Origin: G963422445 sp963422445
Lineage (GTDB): Bacteria; Pseudomonadota; Alphaproteobacteria; Thalassobaculales; Thalassobaculaceae
DNA length: 64,000 bases
NCBI GenBank assembly: GCA_963422445.2
Contig: OY729512.2
Coordinates: 1,488,001-1,552,000, forward strand
Reading direction: 5' to 3'
The notes under the pieces: generated by a model
Told to the model about the DNA's origin: nothing
What the model saw: the letters and a program-made list of their open reading frames with translations, nothing else
The model's database searches: none
Translations under genes and position numbers: made by a program
Shown: one piece after another, positions 54,584 to 63,360 of the stretch
Position numbering within the stretch: position 1 is the first letter of the stretch
How the letters are laid out: the number at the start of each line of letters is the position of its first letter

Positions 54584-55452
54584 ATGACCACGGAACAACC
54601 CGTTCGCTATGGGTTTACCGATCGGGATCTGGCTGGTCACAGCACGGTCTATCGGGACGATTTGTGTGCCGGCCAGGTCGTACTGGTGTCCGGCACTGGG
54701 AGCGGCCTTGGCAAAGCCATTGCCTGTCTGTTCGCGCGGCTCGGGGCCACCTTGATCGTTTGCGGCCGGGATCGGAAAAAATTGAAACGGCGGCGGAATT
54801 CTTCCGTGGTTTCGGCGGCTCGGTCACGAGTGAGGTGATGACGATTCGCGATGCGGATGCCGTTGAAAAGCTGTTCGACACGGCCTATGAGCGCCACGGC
54901 AGGGTCGATGTGGTCGTGAACAATGCGGGTGGCCAGTTCGCCCAGGCTGCGATCGATTTTACGGTGAAGGGCTGGCAGGCGGTCATTGATACCAATCTGT
55001 CGGGAACCTGGTACATGATGCAGGCAGCGGCGCGGCGCTGGCGGGATATCGGGACCGCCGGCGCCATCGTCAATATTGTTGCCGATATCTGGCGCGGCAT
55101 GCCCGGCGTTGCGCACACGATCGCGGCCCGGGCGGGTGTGGTCTATCTCTCGAAAACCGTTGCCGTCGAATGGGCACCGCTGAAGATCCGGGTTAATTGC
55201 GTTGCCCCGGGTTGTTGTGAAACCCGGGCGTTTTCCTATTATCCGCCCGAGGGCGCGGCGACATATTGGGAATCCAATCCGATGCTGCATCCCGGCGATG
55301 CCATAGACATCGCGGAAGCCGTGGTTTATCTGTCGGCCGAGTCAGGAAAGTTCGTCACTGGCGAGGTTCTCACCGTCGATGGCTGCCAGCAGCTGTGGGG
55401 CGATCCCTGGACCATCGGCCGGCCGGACTATTTCGAAATCGGCAAGCGTTGA
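54584..55452 (+). pseudogene. SDR oxidoreductase with a frameshift at an A6 run
   Basis: The N-terminal part is MTTEQPVRYGFTDRDLAG, VVLVSGTGSGLGKAIACLFA, up to VCGRDRKK. At 54776-54781 a run of six A shifts the frame. The rest follows as EKIETAAEFFRGFGG, VDVVVNNAGGQFAQAAIDFT and EVLTVDGCQQLW to 55452. The usual active-site Tyr appears as Ala-Arg-Ala (TIAARAGVVYLSK), so it may be an atypical member even if joined. It follows the ligase by four bases. Confidence 0.8.
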
Positions 55453-55989
55453 TGCTGGTGATCGCGTCGACGAAATGCAGAACGATGGACGCACCGCTCG
55501 CGCTGTTCCTTCATTTGAGTTGAATGGGCGGGAATTAATCTCGGAGAACACCAATGCCGCAGATTTATAAACGTTGCGGATGTCTACCGGCGTCTCGTCG
55601 AGGAATCGACCGATGATTGGTTGTCTGGAGCCTTGGCATTTGCTGTTGTCGAGGGATCGCGGATCTAATGGATGCCGTATGTTCGTAACAAGCGAGAACG
55701 GTATCGTCGGTTGATGAAATGTTTGCTGTATGGGTTGTACTCAAGAGATGTTCCGGTGACCTTGTTGTGGGAGACTTTGTTCGGCCAACAGCGGGGCAGC
55801 GATGGCGAAGTGAACACCTAATCGGGACGTGATCAGTAGACGCGTGGCATCCACAGTGGCGAAGGTCTTGCACGATCCGAGAGATAGCAAAGCAGCGAAA
55901 ATGGCAGCAGGGTTGGCGCTTTCGCAGAGGCTAAACCGCAACAGGAAGAAATTACTCTGGTTTCGCTGTGTGTGAGCGAATGAAATTCA
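55453..55989. other. Stretch with possible decayed coding sequence
   Basis: No intact gene. Between about 55563 and 55710 the plus strand reads FINVADVYRRLVEESTDDWL, SGALAFAVVEGSRI, then a stop and WMPYVRNKRERYRR. This looks protein-like, but I cannot name a family with confidence. The rest is featureless. Confidence 0.3.
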
Positions 55990-56410
55990 ATAGGGATCCG
56001 GAAAACCGCACGCTGTTTACCAATGGACGCTACGCTGGCCTGAAATTACACGGCGATTGCGGGGCAGGGTGTGTCGGATGTGATCGAAATCGTTAACAAC
56101 CGAGGGATAGCAAGGAACCGCTTATGCACTTGGCTCCGGTGAAACGCACATGTAGCGTTTGGCGTGCCGGGAATAGCCGACATCGGGGGCAACATCGTGT
56201 GCCACCGGAGCCACGTGCATAAGCGGTAGCAAGGATTTCACGGTACTGCACCGGCACCGGTTTGTAGATCAGATCTTTGCATAGATAAGGCACTGCCGCC
56301 GTTCGGCGAAAGATTTCGAGTGGTCGGAAGCGATTTCTCTGGCTTGGGCGGTGCTAACTGCGTGACGTTTCATGATGTAGCTTGTGGCGCGTGTTACCAC
56401 GACTTGAGAT
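55990..56410 (+). pseudogene. IS5-type C-terminal remnant holding MITE copy 2
   Basis: Fragments TNGRYAGLKLHG and DVIEIVNNR precede the MITE. After removing the MITE and one duplication, DSKDFTVLHRHRFVDQIFA, a stop, then IRHCRRSAKDFEWSEAISLA follow. These match the IS5 remnant at 47.9-48.1 kb (DSKGFTVLYRHWVVEWTFAW, RCRRLAKDFERSE). Several stops make it inactive. Confidence 0.65.
56117..56227. mobile_element. MITE-like element, copy 2 (111 bp)
   Basis: Same length and ends as the copy at 22883; two substitutions (one breaks the perfect left arm: CACTTGG for CACGTGG). Flanked by an exact 8-bp duplication AGCAAGGA (56109-56116 and 56228-56235). It lies inside an IS5 remnant, whose reading continues across it when it is removed. 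Confidence 0.88.
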
Positions 56411-56685
56411 TAAGTCGCCGGAGAAAACGAGCTTTTCTATCTTTTTTTTGGTAAGAATTCGTCGCCAAACTCTTGTCATGGACTCGCTGTTTACAGCGGG
56501 AGATCACCGCGAGTCTGATGCTTCCGATTTTCTCCGCTACGAGTTCACTCCCCTTCTCAGATTATTTCCAGACGCTACGAGGCGAATCATTGCGCAGAAA
56601 CCCTTCCTTGACAAGGGTCAGTCGAGCCCATTGGGGGGTGTTCCACCATTTTTGCTGGCCACCTGACACATCTTTGAAATCACAA

Positions 56686-58860
56686 CCCAAGTTGGCAGTT
56701 TTTTCCACTGACCGTGCCTGATCGGGGGATGTTTGCGGCCTGAGAACATCATATACTGGGGTCTGCTACTGGGCTCTGCCATCGCCTGAACTTCTATATG
56801 TCTGATGTGGGCGCCCGGAGGTCGTTTGTGGGGCCAGGACTTTGTCGTTGCGTCGATATCCCCCTTGCCAGGCGCGCCGGCGAGCGTGTCTGCGCAACAC
56901 ATCGCCAACCCTTCGCCTGCGCCATGTACATCAAGGCCACCAAGACCCACACCGACAAGGACGGCAAGCCCGTGCGAAGCCACAGGCTGATGCTCTCCCA
57001 GCGCGTCGGCGACAGGGTGCGCCACAGGACGCTGCTCAATCTCGGCCCCCACGATCCGATCCCGCGCGAGAGGTGGAAGGAGGTCACCGAACTCGCCGAG
57101 GCGCTGCTCCACGGCCGCCCGCCGCTGCTCCAAGCCGCGCCGGACGTGCAGGCCGCAGCCGAGGACATCGTCGCCAAGCTCAGGGCCAGGGGGTTCCGCA
57201 CCGAAGCGGTGCAGGAAGAGGCGCGCCAGCCCGACATCGCCACCGTCGACCTCGATACCCTGGAGCACGAGACCCCGCGCACGGTCGGCTGCGAGCGCCT
57301 GTGCCTCAAGGCCCTCGACGATCTCGGCTTCGCCGACATCCTCCACGACCTGGGCATCAAGGGCCGCGAAGGGCGCATCGCGAGCGCGCTGGTCGTCGCC
57401 AGGATGGTCCATCCCGCCAGCGAGCGGGAGACCAGCCGCTGGCTGCGCCGCGACAGTGCGACCGCCGAACGTCTCGACCTGGAGGGCGACCGCAAGGCAC
57501 TGCGGCGCAAGACGCTCTACCGCATCGGCGACCTCCTCTGGCGCCACCGCGCCGCCATCCAGCGGGAGCTGTTCAACCGTGAGCGCTCGCTGCTCGACAT
57601 CCCCGACACCATCGCCTTCTACGATCTCACCAACCTTCACTATCACGGCCACACGCACGGCGAGCGTCCCCGCTTCGGGCGCTCCAAGCAGAAGCGCGAC
57701 GACTGTCCGCTGATCACGCTGGCGCTGGCGCTCGACGGTGCAGGCTTCCCGCGCAGTTGCGAGATCCTGCCGGGCAACGTGAGCGAGCCGGGCAGGCTGG
57801 AGGACGCGCTGGTCAGGCTCGAGGCGGTGTGCGGCGGCACGGCGCCCAAGCCCACGGTGGTCATGGACGCGGGCATCGCCACCGAGGAGAACATCGCGTG
57901 GCTGGGCGAGCCGGGCTACGACTGGATCGCGGTCAGCCGGGGAGGCAAACCGCCGCCGCCCGAGGGCGGGCCCGAGGCGCTGCTGATCACCAGCGCGCAC
58001 CACGAGGTGCGCGCCTGGCGCCTCGCAAGCGAGGACGGCGAGGCGCGGCTCTCTGTCGTCAGCGAGGGCAAGAAGAAGGCCGAGACCTCGATCCTCGGCC
58101 TGAGGAGGACCCGCTTCGAGGCGGCGCTGGAAAGGCTCCACAGCGGCCTCCCGGTCAAGGGCCGCCTCAAGCGCTACGACAAGGTGCTGGAGAGCGTAGG
58201 CCGCCTCAAGCAGCGCTTCTCCGCGGTCGCCAGGCACTACGAGATCACGCTCGAGAAGGCGGACACCGGCGCCAACGCGTCTGCCGTTCGCTTCAAGCGC
58301 AGGCCGCTATACGACGAGGCCGATGAGGGCGCCGGCGCCTATGTGCTGCGCACCAGCCACATCGACTGGGATATCGAGACGATCCTTCGGACGTACTGGC
58401 GCATCACCGACATCGAGGCCACCTTCCGCAGCCTGAAATCCGAACTCGGCCTTCGCCCGATCTGGCACCAGCTCGACCGTCGCATCGCGGCCCACCTGCT
58501 GATCGCGGTGCTGGCCTATCACGCCGTGCATCTGATCCGTACCCGGCTGGCCGCGCGGGGCATCCACAAGGGCTGGGCATCGGTCCGCGACGGTATGCGG
58601 ACCTGGGTGCGGATCACCACGCGCCTGCGCCAGACCGACGGCACGTTGATCGTCAACCGCCAGGACACGCGCCCGGCCGCCGAGGGTGCCGACATCTCCT
58701 CGGCGGCGGGCGTGGAACCCGCCATCCACCGCAGGAGGGCCCGCCTGACGAGCTGACAGAATCCAACAAAATGTGGGGCCATGTTGAAATCGGCCGAGAA
58801 AAATATCGACCCATATCAAAGCGATAAAGGACAGCGGAACAAAAAAAGTGCCAACCTGGG
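56686..58860 (+). mobile_element. IS1634-family element no. 3
   Basis: Inverted ends beginning CCCAAGTTGGCA and CCCAGGTTGGCA, flanked by ACAA on both sides (56682-56685 and 58861-58864). Length is 2175 bp with one intact transposase. It sits ten bases from the left TA of the IS427-type element. Confidence 0.83.
56924..58756 (+). CDS. IS1634-family transposase
   Basis: A 610-residue protein from the ATG at 56924 (MYIKATKTHTDKDGKPV). The DDE core shows FYDLTNLHYHGHTHGE, FGRSKQKRDDCPLITLALAL, VVMDAGIATEENIAWL and the Glu in RITDIEATFRSLKSELGLRP. Full length for the family and intact, so this copy may be active. Only distantly similar to the other two IS1634-type transposases here. Confidence 0.92.
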   Translation: MYIKATKTHTDKDGKPVRSHRLMLSQRVGDRVRHRTLLNLGPHDPIPRERWKEVTELAEALLHGRPPLLQAAPDVQAAAEDIVAKLRARGFRTEAVQEEARQPDIATVDLDTLEHETPRTVGCERLCLKALDDLGFADILHDLGIKGREGRIASALVVARMVHPASERETSRWLRRDSATAERLDLEGDRKALRRKTLYRIGDLLWRHRAAIQRELFNRERSLLDIPDTIAFYDLTNLHYHGHTHGERPRFGRSKQKRDDCPLITLALALDGAGFPRSCEILPGNVSEPGRLEDALVRLEAVCGGTAPKPTVVMDAGIATEENIAWLGEPGYDWIAVSRGGKPPPPEGGPEALLITSAHHEVRAWRLASEDGEARLSVVSEGKKKAETSILGLRRTRFEAALERLHSGLPVKGRLKRYDKVLESVGRLKQRFSAVARHYEITLEKADTGANASAVRFKRRPLYDEADEGAGAYVLRTSHIDWDIETILRTYWRITDIEATFRSLKSELGLRPIWHQLDRRIAAHLLIAVLAYHAVHLIRTRLAARGIHKGWASVRDGMRTWVRITTRLRQTDGTLIVNRQDTRPAAEGADISSAAGVEPAIHRRRARLTS

Positions 58861-58872
58861 ACAAGATGGATA

Positions 58873-59712
58873 GTGTCGTCATGAGTGATGTTCATCTGTC
58901 CTATCTGTCGAACTCACTCGATGGTTCTTGGATACGACTCATGGGAATGGCTCATCGGCTTCACGACATGTCGGACAGGGTCTGGCTGTTGCTGGAGCCT
59001 CATCTGCCTGGTCGAGCGGGAAGTTGGGGTGGAGTGGCACAGGATAATCGACGGTTCATTAATGCGGTCTTGCTGGATTCTGCGCACCGGCGCTCCCTGG
59101 CGTGATGTGCCGCCAGACTATGGAGACTGGAAAAATACCCATCGTCGGTTCTGTCGCTGGCGGGACAAGGGGCTCTGGGGGGCGTTGCTGGAGCATCTGG
59201 TGGATGAGCCGGACGATGAGTGGCTGATGATTGACGCCAGTCATCTCAAGGTCCATCCCCATGCGAGCGGTGCGTTCGGTGGCAATCAGGCGATGGGTCG
59301 CACAAAAGGGGGCTGAACACGAAGCTGCACCTGGCTGTGGACGCACATGGGATGCCGGTGCGGGTGTTGGTGACCGAGGGGACGGCAGCAGATTGCAGTC
59401 AAGCGGTCGAGCTGATTGAAGGGTATAGATGCCGAGTCCTTGTTGGCGGACAAGGCCTATGACACGACTGCCATCCTGTCTTATTGTGAGGAGCATGAAG
59501 TCATTTCGGCGGTTCCGCCGAAGCGCAACCGCAAGCACCCCAGAGCGTATGATGTCCATCTCTACCGGCACCGGCATTTGGTGGAGAACGCCTTTCTGTA
59601 GCTCAAGCGCTGGCGTGGGATTGCCACGCGATACGCCAGGAATGCCGCATCGTTTCTTGCCGCGGTGCAGATCCGGTGTCTGGCACTCTGGGCTGGCATT
59701 TCGTGACGACAC
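58873..59712 (+). mobile_element. IS5-family element, IS427 group
   Basis: Inverted ends GTGTCGTCA at 58873 and 59712, with TA on both sides (58871-58872, 59713-59714), as expected for the IS427 group. Length is 840 bp. It contains a broken transposase. The same end sequence caps the fragment at 41503. Confidence 0.82.
58947..59706 (+). pseudogene. IS5/IS427-type transposase, broken
   Basis: Frame 1 gives MAHRLHDMSDRVWLLLEPHL and NRRFINAV. A shift near 59070 leads to ILRTGAPWRDVPPDYGDWKN, WLMIDASHLKVHPHASGAFG and GRTKGG. At the A4G5 run (59305-59313) the third frame LNTKLHLAVDAHGMPVRVLV begins; this last shift may be the programmed one known in the group. A further shift near 59425 and a stop in FL-stop-LKRWRGIATRYARN make it inactive. 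Confidence 0.82.
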
Positions 59713-59899
59713 TATCTAGAAGGTAAGATGACAAACACGCCATCGAGTTGGGGCGTAAGTCCTTGACCACTGCCGAACCTCACACCTCGTAAAGAACCTC
59801 CGGCAAGGGGTGTCAAAATTCCTTTTGGGGCAGACCGTTCTGCCTGCATCGGGATCTGCCGTCCCGACGGATGCCAGGTGGCGCTGCGATGAGGCCCCC

Positions 59900-59925
59900 G
59901 CAGAGCCCCGAATTCGGGGCTCTGC
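59900..59925. terminator. Perfect GC-rich palindrome, possible terminator
   Basis: Two 13-base arms (GCAGAGCCCCGAA and its complement) meet without a loop at GAATTC. The plus strand then has a modest T-rich tail (TCTTCTTC). It lies in the 497-bp gene-free interval 59713-60209. It could be a terminator of a lost upstream gene or a protein-binding palindrome. The rest of the interval holds nothing I can name. Confidence 0.4.
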
Positions 59926-60209
59926 GCGTCTTCTTCGGCTGCGTCCAGCACTTTCCGCGAGCGCCGAGTCCCCGTGTCTTCCAGCGGTTCCGCCTACATC
60001 TCGAGGCGAGCCATCGTTTCCGCTGAGACGCTGATTGCAGGCATGGAACGATCCTGTATATAGTGATCTGTCATCTTGCAACAATCGGTTTCTCTGGCCA
60101 ATCAGTTTCGGGCAGTCCGGGTCAACATACGCCCTGATCGAGTGCCGCAACCCGTGCCAGGTCGACGATGGCGTTTCAACCGGTCGCTGATCTTCAAGAG
60201 CTCTGCCGG

Positions 60210-61301
60210 CTATGCGAACTCGAGCGCCAGATAGGATCTGAGCACAGATTCGATGGTGTCTTTCCCCAGATCCCGGACGATGAACACGAGCCGCGACCGT
60301 CGGTCTTCGTCAGGCCAGTCATCGATTTTTGCGGGCGGATGGAACATGTGCTGAATCGCGTGCACCACTACAGGTTGATCGTCGAGTTCCGCGACGTTCA
60401 GCAATCCCTTGATCCTGAGAATGTTGGCGCCGTGGGTCTGCGACAGCATATCGAGCGCGCCAGCGATCTTTGCCCATTTCAATGGCTCGTCGAAATACAT
60501 CGAGAAACTGTGGATATGCTCATCGTGCCGGTTCACGTCATGGCGATGATCGTGATGATGATGCCCATCTTTTCCGTGCCGGTGATAAACATGACCTTCG
60601 CTGTCACGATAGGCTTCTTCCCGCAGCCAGCGGCCAACATCGGCGGTCTTGGTCAACGGATTGTACAACCCGGCGTTGAACAGGTCGGTCGGGTTGGTAT
60701 CTCCGAATAACGCCTCGATGACCGGTGCGGCCGGGTTGAGGTTGGAGATTCGGGTTTTGACCGTTGCCACAAGTTCCGGGTCCGTGACATCGACCTTGCT
60801 GAGCACGATCCGGTCGGCGACCGCGACCTGTTTGACAGATTCGAACTGATCGTCGAATTGCTGCATTGCATGATGCGCATCGACCACTGTGATCACGCCG
60901 TCGAGGCGATACCGGGTGACCAGGAACGGGTCGGCCATCATCGTGTGCAGGATCGGTGCCGGGTCGGCGAGACCAGTCGTCTCGACCACAAGCCGGTCGA
61001 ACTCCGGAACGTCGCCGTCGACCCGCTGCATGAACAGGCGGCGCATGGTATCGACCAGATCGCCGCGTACCGTGCAGCACAGGCAACCGCTGTTCAGCAG
61101 GATCGTGTCTTCATTGGATTTCATTACCAGGGCATCGTCGATTCCGACTTCGCCGAACTCGTTCACGATCACGGCAACCTGGTCCATCGTCGGATTGATC
61201 ATGAGTTTGGAAAGCAGGGTGGTTTTGCCGCTGCCGAGAAATCCGGTCAGAATCGATACCGGGATCAGATCCCGTGATGTGGTCGCGCGTCCGTCGGCCA
61301 T
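60210..61301 (-). CDS. CobW/G3E family GTPase (metal chaperone)
   Basis: A 363-residue protein from the ATG at 61301 (MADGRATTSRD). GTPase motifs: GFLGSGKTTLL (Walker A), NEFGEVGIDD, the metal-binding GCLCCTVRGDL, VETTGLADPAP, and LSKVDVTD. A His-rich linker (HHHHDHRHDVNRHDEHIH) precedes the CobW C-terminal domain. Such proteins deliver zinc, cobalt or other metals to target enzymes. The target is unknown; adjacent genes give no direct link. Confidence 0.9.
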   Translation of the reverse strand: MADGRATTSRDLIPVSILTGFLGSGKTTLLSKLMINPTMDQVAVIVNEFGEVGIDDALVMKSNEDTILLNSGCLCCTVRGDLVDTMRRLFMQRVDGDVPEFDRLVVETTGLADPAPILHTMMADPFLVTRYRLDGVITVVDAHHAMQQFDDQFESVKQVAVADRIVLSKVDVTDPELVATVKTRISNLNPAAPVIEALFGDTNPTDLFNAGLYNPLTKTADVGRWLREEAYRDSEGHVYHRHGKDGHHHHDHRHDVNRHDEHIHSFSMYFDEPLKWAKIAGALDMLSQTHGANILRIKGLLNVAELDDQPVVVHAIQHMFHPPAKIDDWPDEDRRSRLVFIVRDLGKDTIESVLRSYLALEFA

Positions 61302-61734
61302 GGCTTTACTCCCGATTGAGACCGGCTGCGGCGCGGACTTGCCCCGGCCGATGGCGGCGACAGTAACCATCTGATGGCCAAAGGCCAAGATCCTGTTTAC
61401 GCGGGCAAGTCGTTTCCACCGTGACCCAGCTCGTGCTGATACGAAACCGGGATGAAACGAGACCGCAACAGGCAAACGCCTTACGGTGCCGGCAGATCCG
61501 CGAACGGCGACGACCGGGATTTTAGCGTACGGATCGCTATCGCCAAAGGGGTTTTATGGCAGTTCGGGTTGCAGAGCGATCGCGGCAGGTCAGCGAGGTC
61601 TTTCAGGCCGGGAGCGTCGATACAGCTCTCGCATTGGCGCCAGGTCAGGATGTCAGGTTTGGAGGGTGTCTTGCCAACCTGGCAGGCTGTCGCCATCATC
61701 GCCGCCATTCAGAATGCCCATCCGAGGATATCTT

Positions 61735-63279
61735 ATGAACGGCGCAGAATCGTTGGTCCGGACTCTTGTGAACTCCGGTGTAGAAGTCTGTTTTTCGAAT
61801 CCCGGCACATCCGAGATGCATTTCGTCGCGGCGCTCGATTATGTCGACGGTATGCGCTGTGTCCTCGGGTTGTTTGAAGGTGTGGTCACCGGCATGGCCG
61901 ACGGTTACGCCAGAATGGCCGATAAGCCGAGCTCGACATTGCTTCATCTCGGGCCCGGCCTCGGCAACGGCCTCGCCAATTTGCACAATGCCAAAAAAGC
62001 GAACTCTCCGATCATCAACATCGTTGGTGAGCACGCAACCTATCATATCGAGCATGATGCGCCGTTGACGGCCGATATCGAAGGGATCGCCCGGCCGGTG
62101 TCGCATTGGGTCAGAACCTCACGCTCGGCAAGGGATGTTGCCGCCGACGGAGCCGATGCCGTTGCCGCTGCTCGGACCGGAGCGGGGCAGATCGCGACGT
62201 TGATTCTGCCGGCCAACACCGCCTGGGACGATGCGGATCAGGCAGCCCCGCCGGTCGCGGCGCCGGCGCGCGGTCTGGTGCCCGAACAGACCGTCCGCGC
62301 AGCTGCTGCGGCCCTGATGTCCGATGAGGAAACCCTGATTCACCTGACCGGTCAGGCTCTGCGTGAGGATGTTCTGGCTATCCTCGGCAAGATCCAGGCC
62401 CGGACCGGGTGTCGGCTGTCCTGCATGACATCGAATGCGCGATGGCAACGCGGCGCCGGCCGGGTGCCGGTCGAACGCATCCAGTACCCGGTGGATGTCG
62501 CGTTGAAGCAGCTCGCCACTGTCAAGCATATCGTGTTGCTTGGGACAAAGGTTCCTGTCGCCTTTTTCGCCTATCCGAACAAACCCAGCGTCCTGATTCC
62601 TGATCATTGCGAAGTCTGCGAGCTTGCCGGAATCGGGGATGATCATCTGGCCGCGGCGATCGCTCTGGCCGATGAACTCGATGCGCACAACGCCACACCG
62701 CATCTTCAGGAGTCGATCCGGCCGGATCTGGGCACCGGTGAACTGACCTCAAAGGCGATCGCGGCGGCGCTCGGCCATTATATGCCGGAGAATGCCATCG
62801 TTGCAGACGAGTCGGTGAGTTCCGGCCGCGGATTCATGCCGTTTACCCAAGGCGCCGCGCCGCATGACTGGTTGGCGTTGACCGGCGGGTCGATCGGCCT
62901 CGGTCTGCCTTATGCGACAGGTGCGGCAATCGCCTGTCCAGATCGCAAGGTGATCTGCACTGAGGGGGACGGTTCGGCCATGTACACGTTGCAAGCGCTA
63001 TGGACCCAGGTCCGAGAAAGTTGTGACGTGGTGAACATCATCTTTAACAACGGCAGCTATGCCATCCTCAAGGGTGAACTAGCCAATGTCGGCGCCCGTA
63101 ATCCCGGCCGCAAGGCTCTCGATATGCTGGAAATCAATCGTCCCGATCTTGATTGGGGCGCGTTGGCCAAAGGGATGGGCGTTCAGGCAAGCCGGGCAAC
63201 GACAGCTGATTCGTTCAATGATCAATTGGCGCGCGCCGTTGCGACGCCGGGACCGCATCTGATCGAGGCGGTGATGTGA
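61735..63279 (+). CDS. Thiamine-diphosphate enzyme, acetolactate-synthase-like
   Basis: A 514-residue ThDP enzyme from the ATG at 61735 (MNGAESLVRTLVNSGVEVCF). The catalytic Glu lies in NPGTSEMHFVAAL; the C-terminal ThDP motif runs from GDGSAMYTLQALWT to NIIFNNGSYAIL. Shorter than the usual 550-600 residues of anabolic acetolactate synthase, with no regulatory-subunit gene nearby. It could be a 2-oxo-acid decarboxylase or lyase. The frame is open upstream without homology. Confidence 0.88.
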   Translation: MNGAESLVRTLVNSGVEVCFSNPGTSEMHFVAALDYVDGMRCVLGLFEGVVTGMADGYARMADKPSSTLLHLGPGLGNGLANLHNAKKANSPIINIVGEHATYHIEHDAPLTADIEGIARPVSHWVRTSRSARDVAADGADAVAAARTGAGQIATLILPANTAWDDADQAAPPVAAPARGLVPEQTVRAAAAALMSDEETLIHLTGQALREDVLAILGKIQARTGCRLSCMTSNARWQRGAGRVPVERIQYPVDVALKQLATVKHIVLLGTKVPVAFFAYPNKPSVLIPDHCEVCELAGIGDDHLAAAIALADELDAHNATPHLQESIRPDLGTGELTSKAIAAALGHYMPENAIVADESVSSGRGFMPFTQGAAPHDWLALTGGSIGLGLPYATGAAIACPDRKVICTEGDGSAMYTLQALWTQVRESCDVVNIIFNNGSYAILKGELANVGARNPGRKALDMLEINRPDLDWGALAKGMGVQASRATTADSFNDQLARAVATPGPHLIEAVM

Positions 63280-63360
63280 CGGCAAGGTCGAAGCGCTCCG
63301 CCTGTCATGAGCGTCAAAGCGAGCAGGTCCGCGCTTGATGTCGGGAAAAGCCTGCCGTAG

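Noticed and set aside
53155..54591. 478-codon minus-strand frame opposite the CoA ligase
   Set aside because: The sense strand has all adenylate-forming motifs; the antisense product is Arg/His-rich without domains.
59305..59313. The A4G5 shift in the IS427 transposase as a decay mutation
   Set aside because: IS427-group elements normally use such a site for programmed frameshifting, so this shift is not counted as damage. The other shifts and the in-frame stop are.
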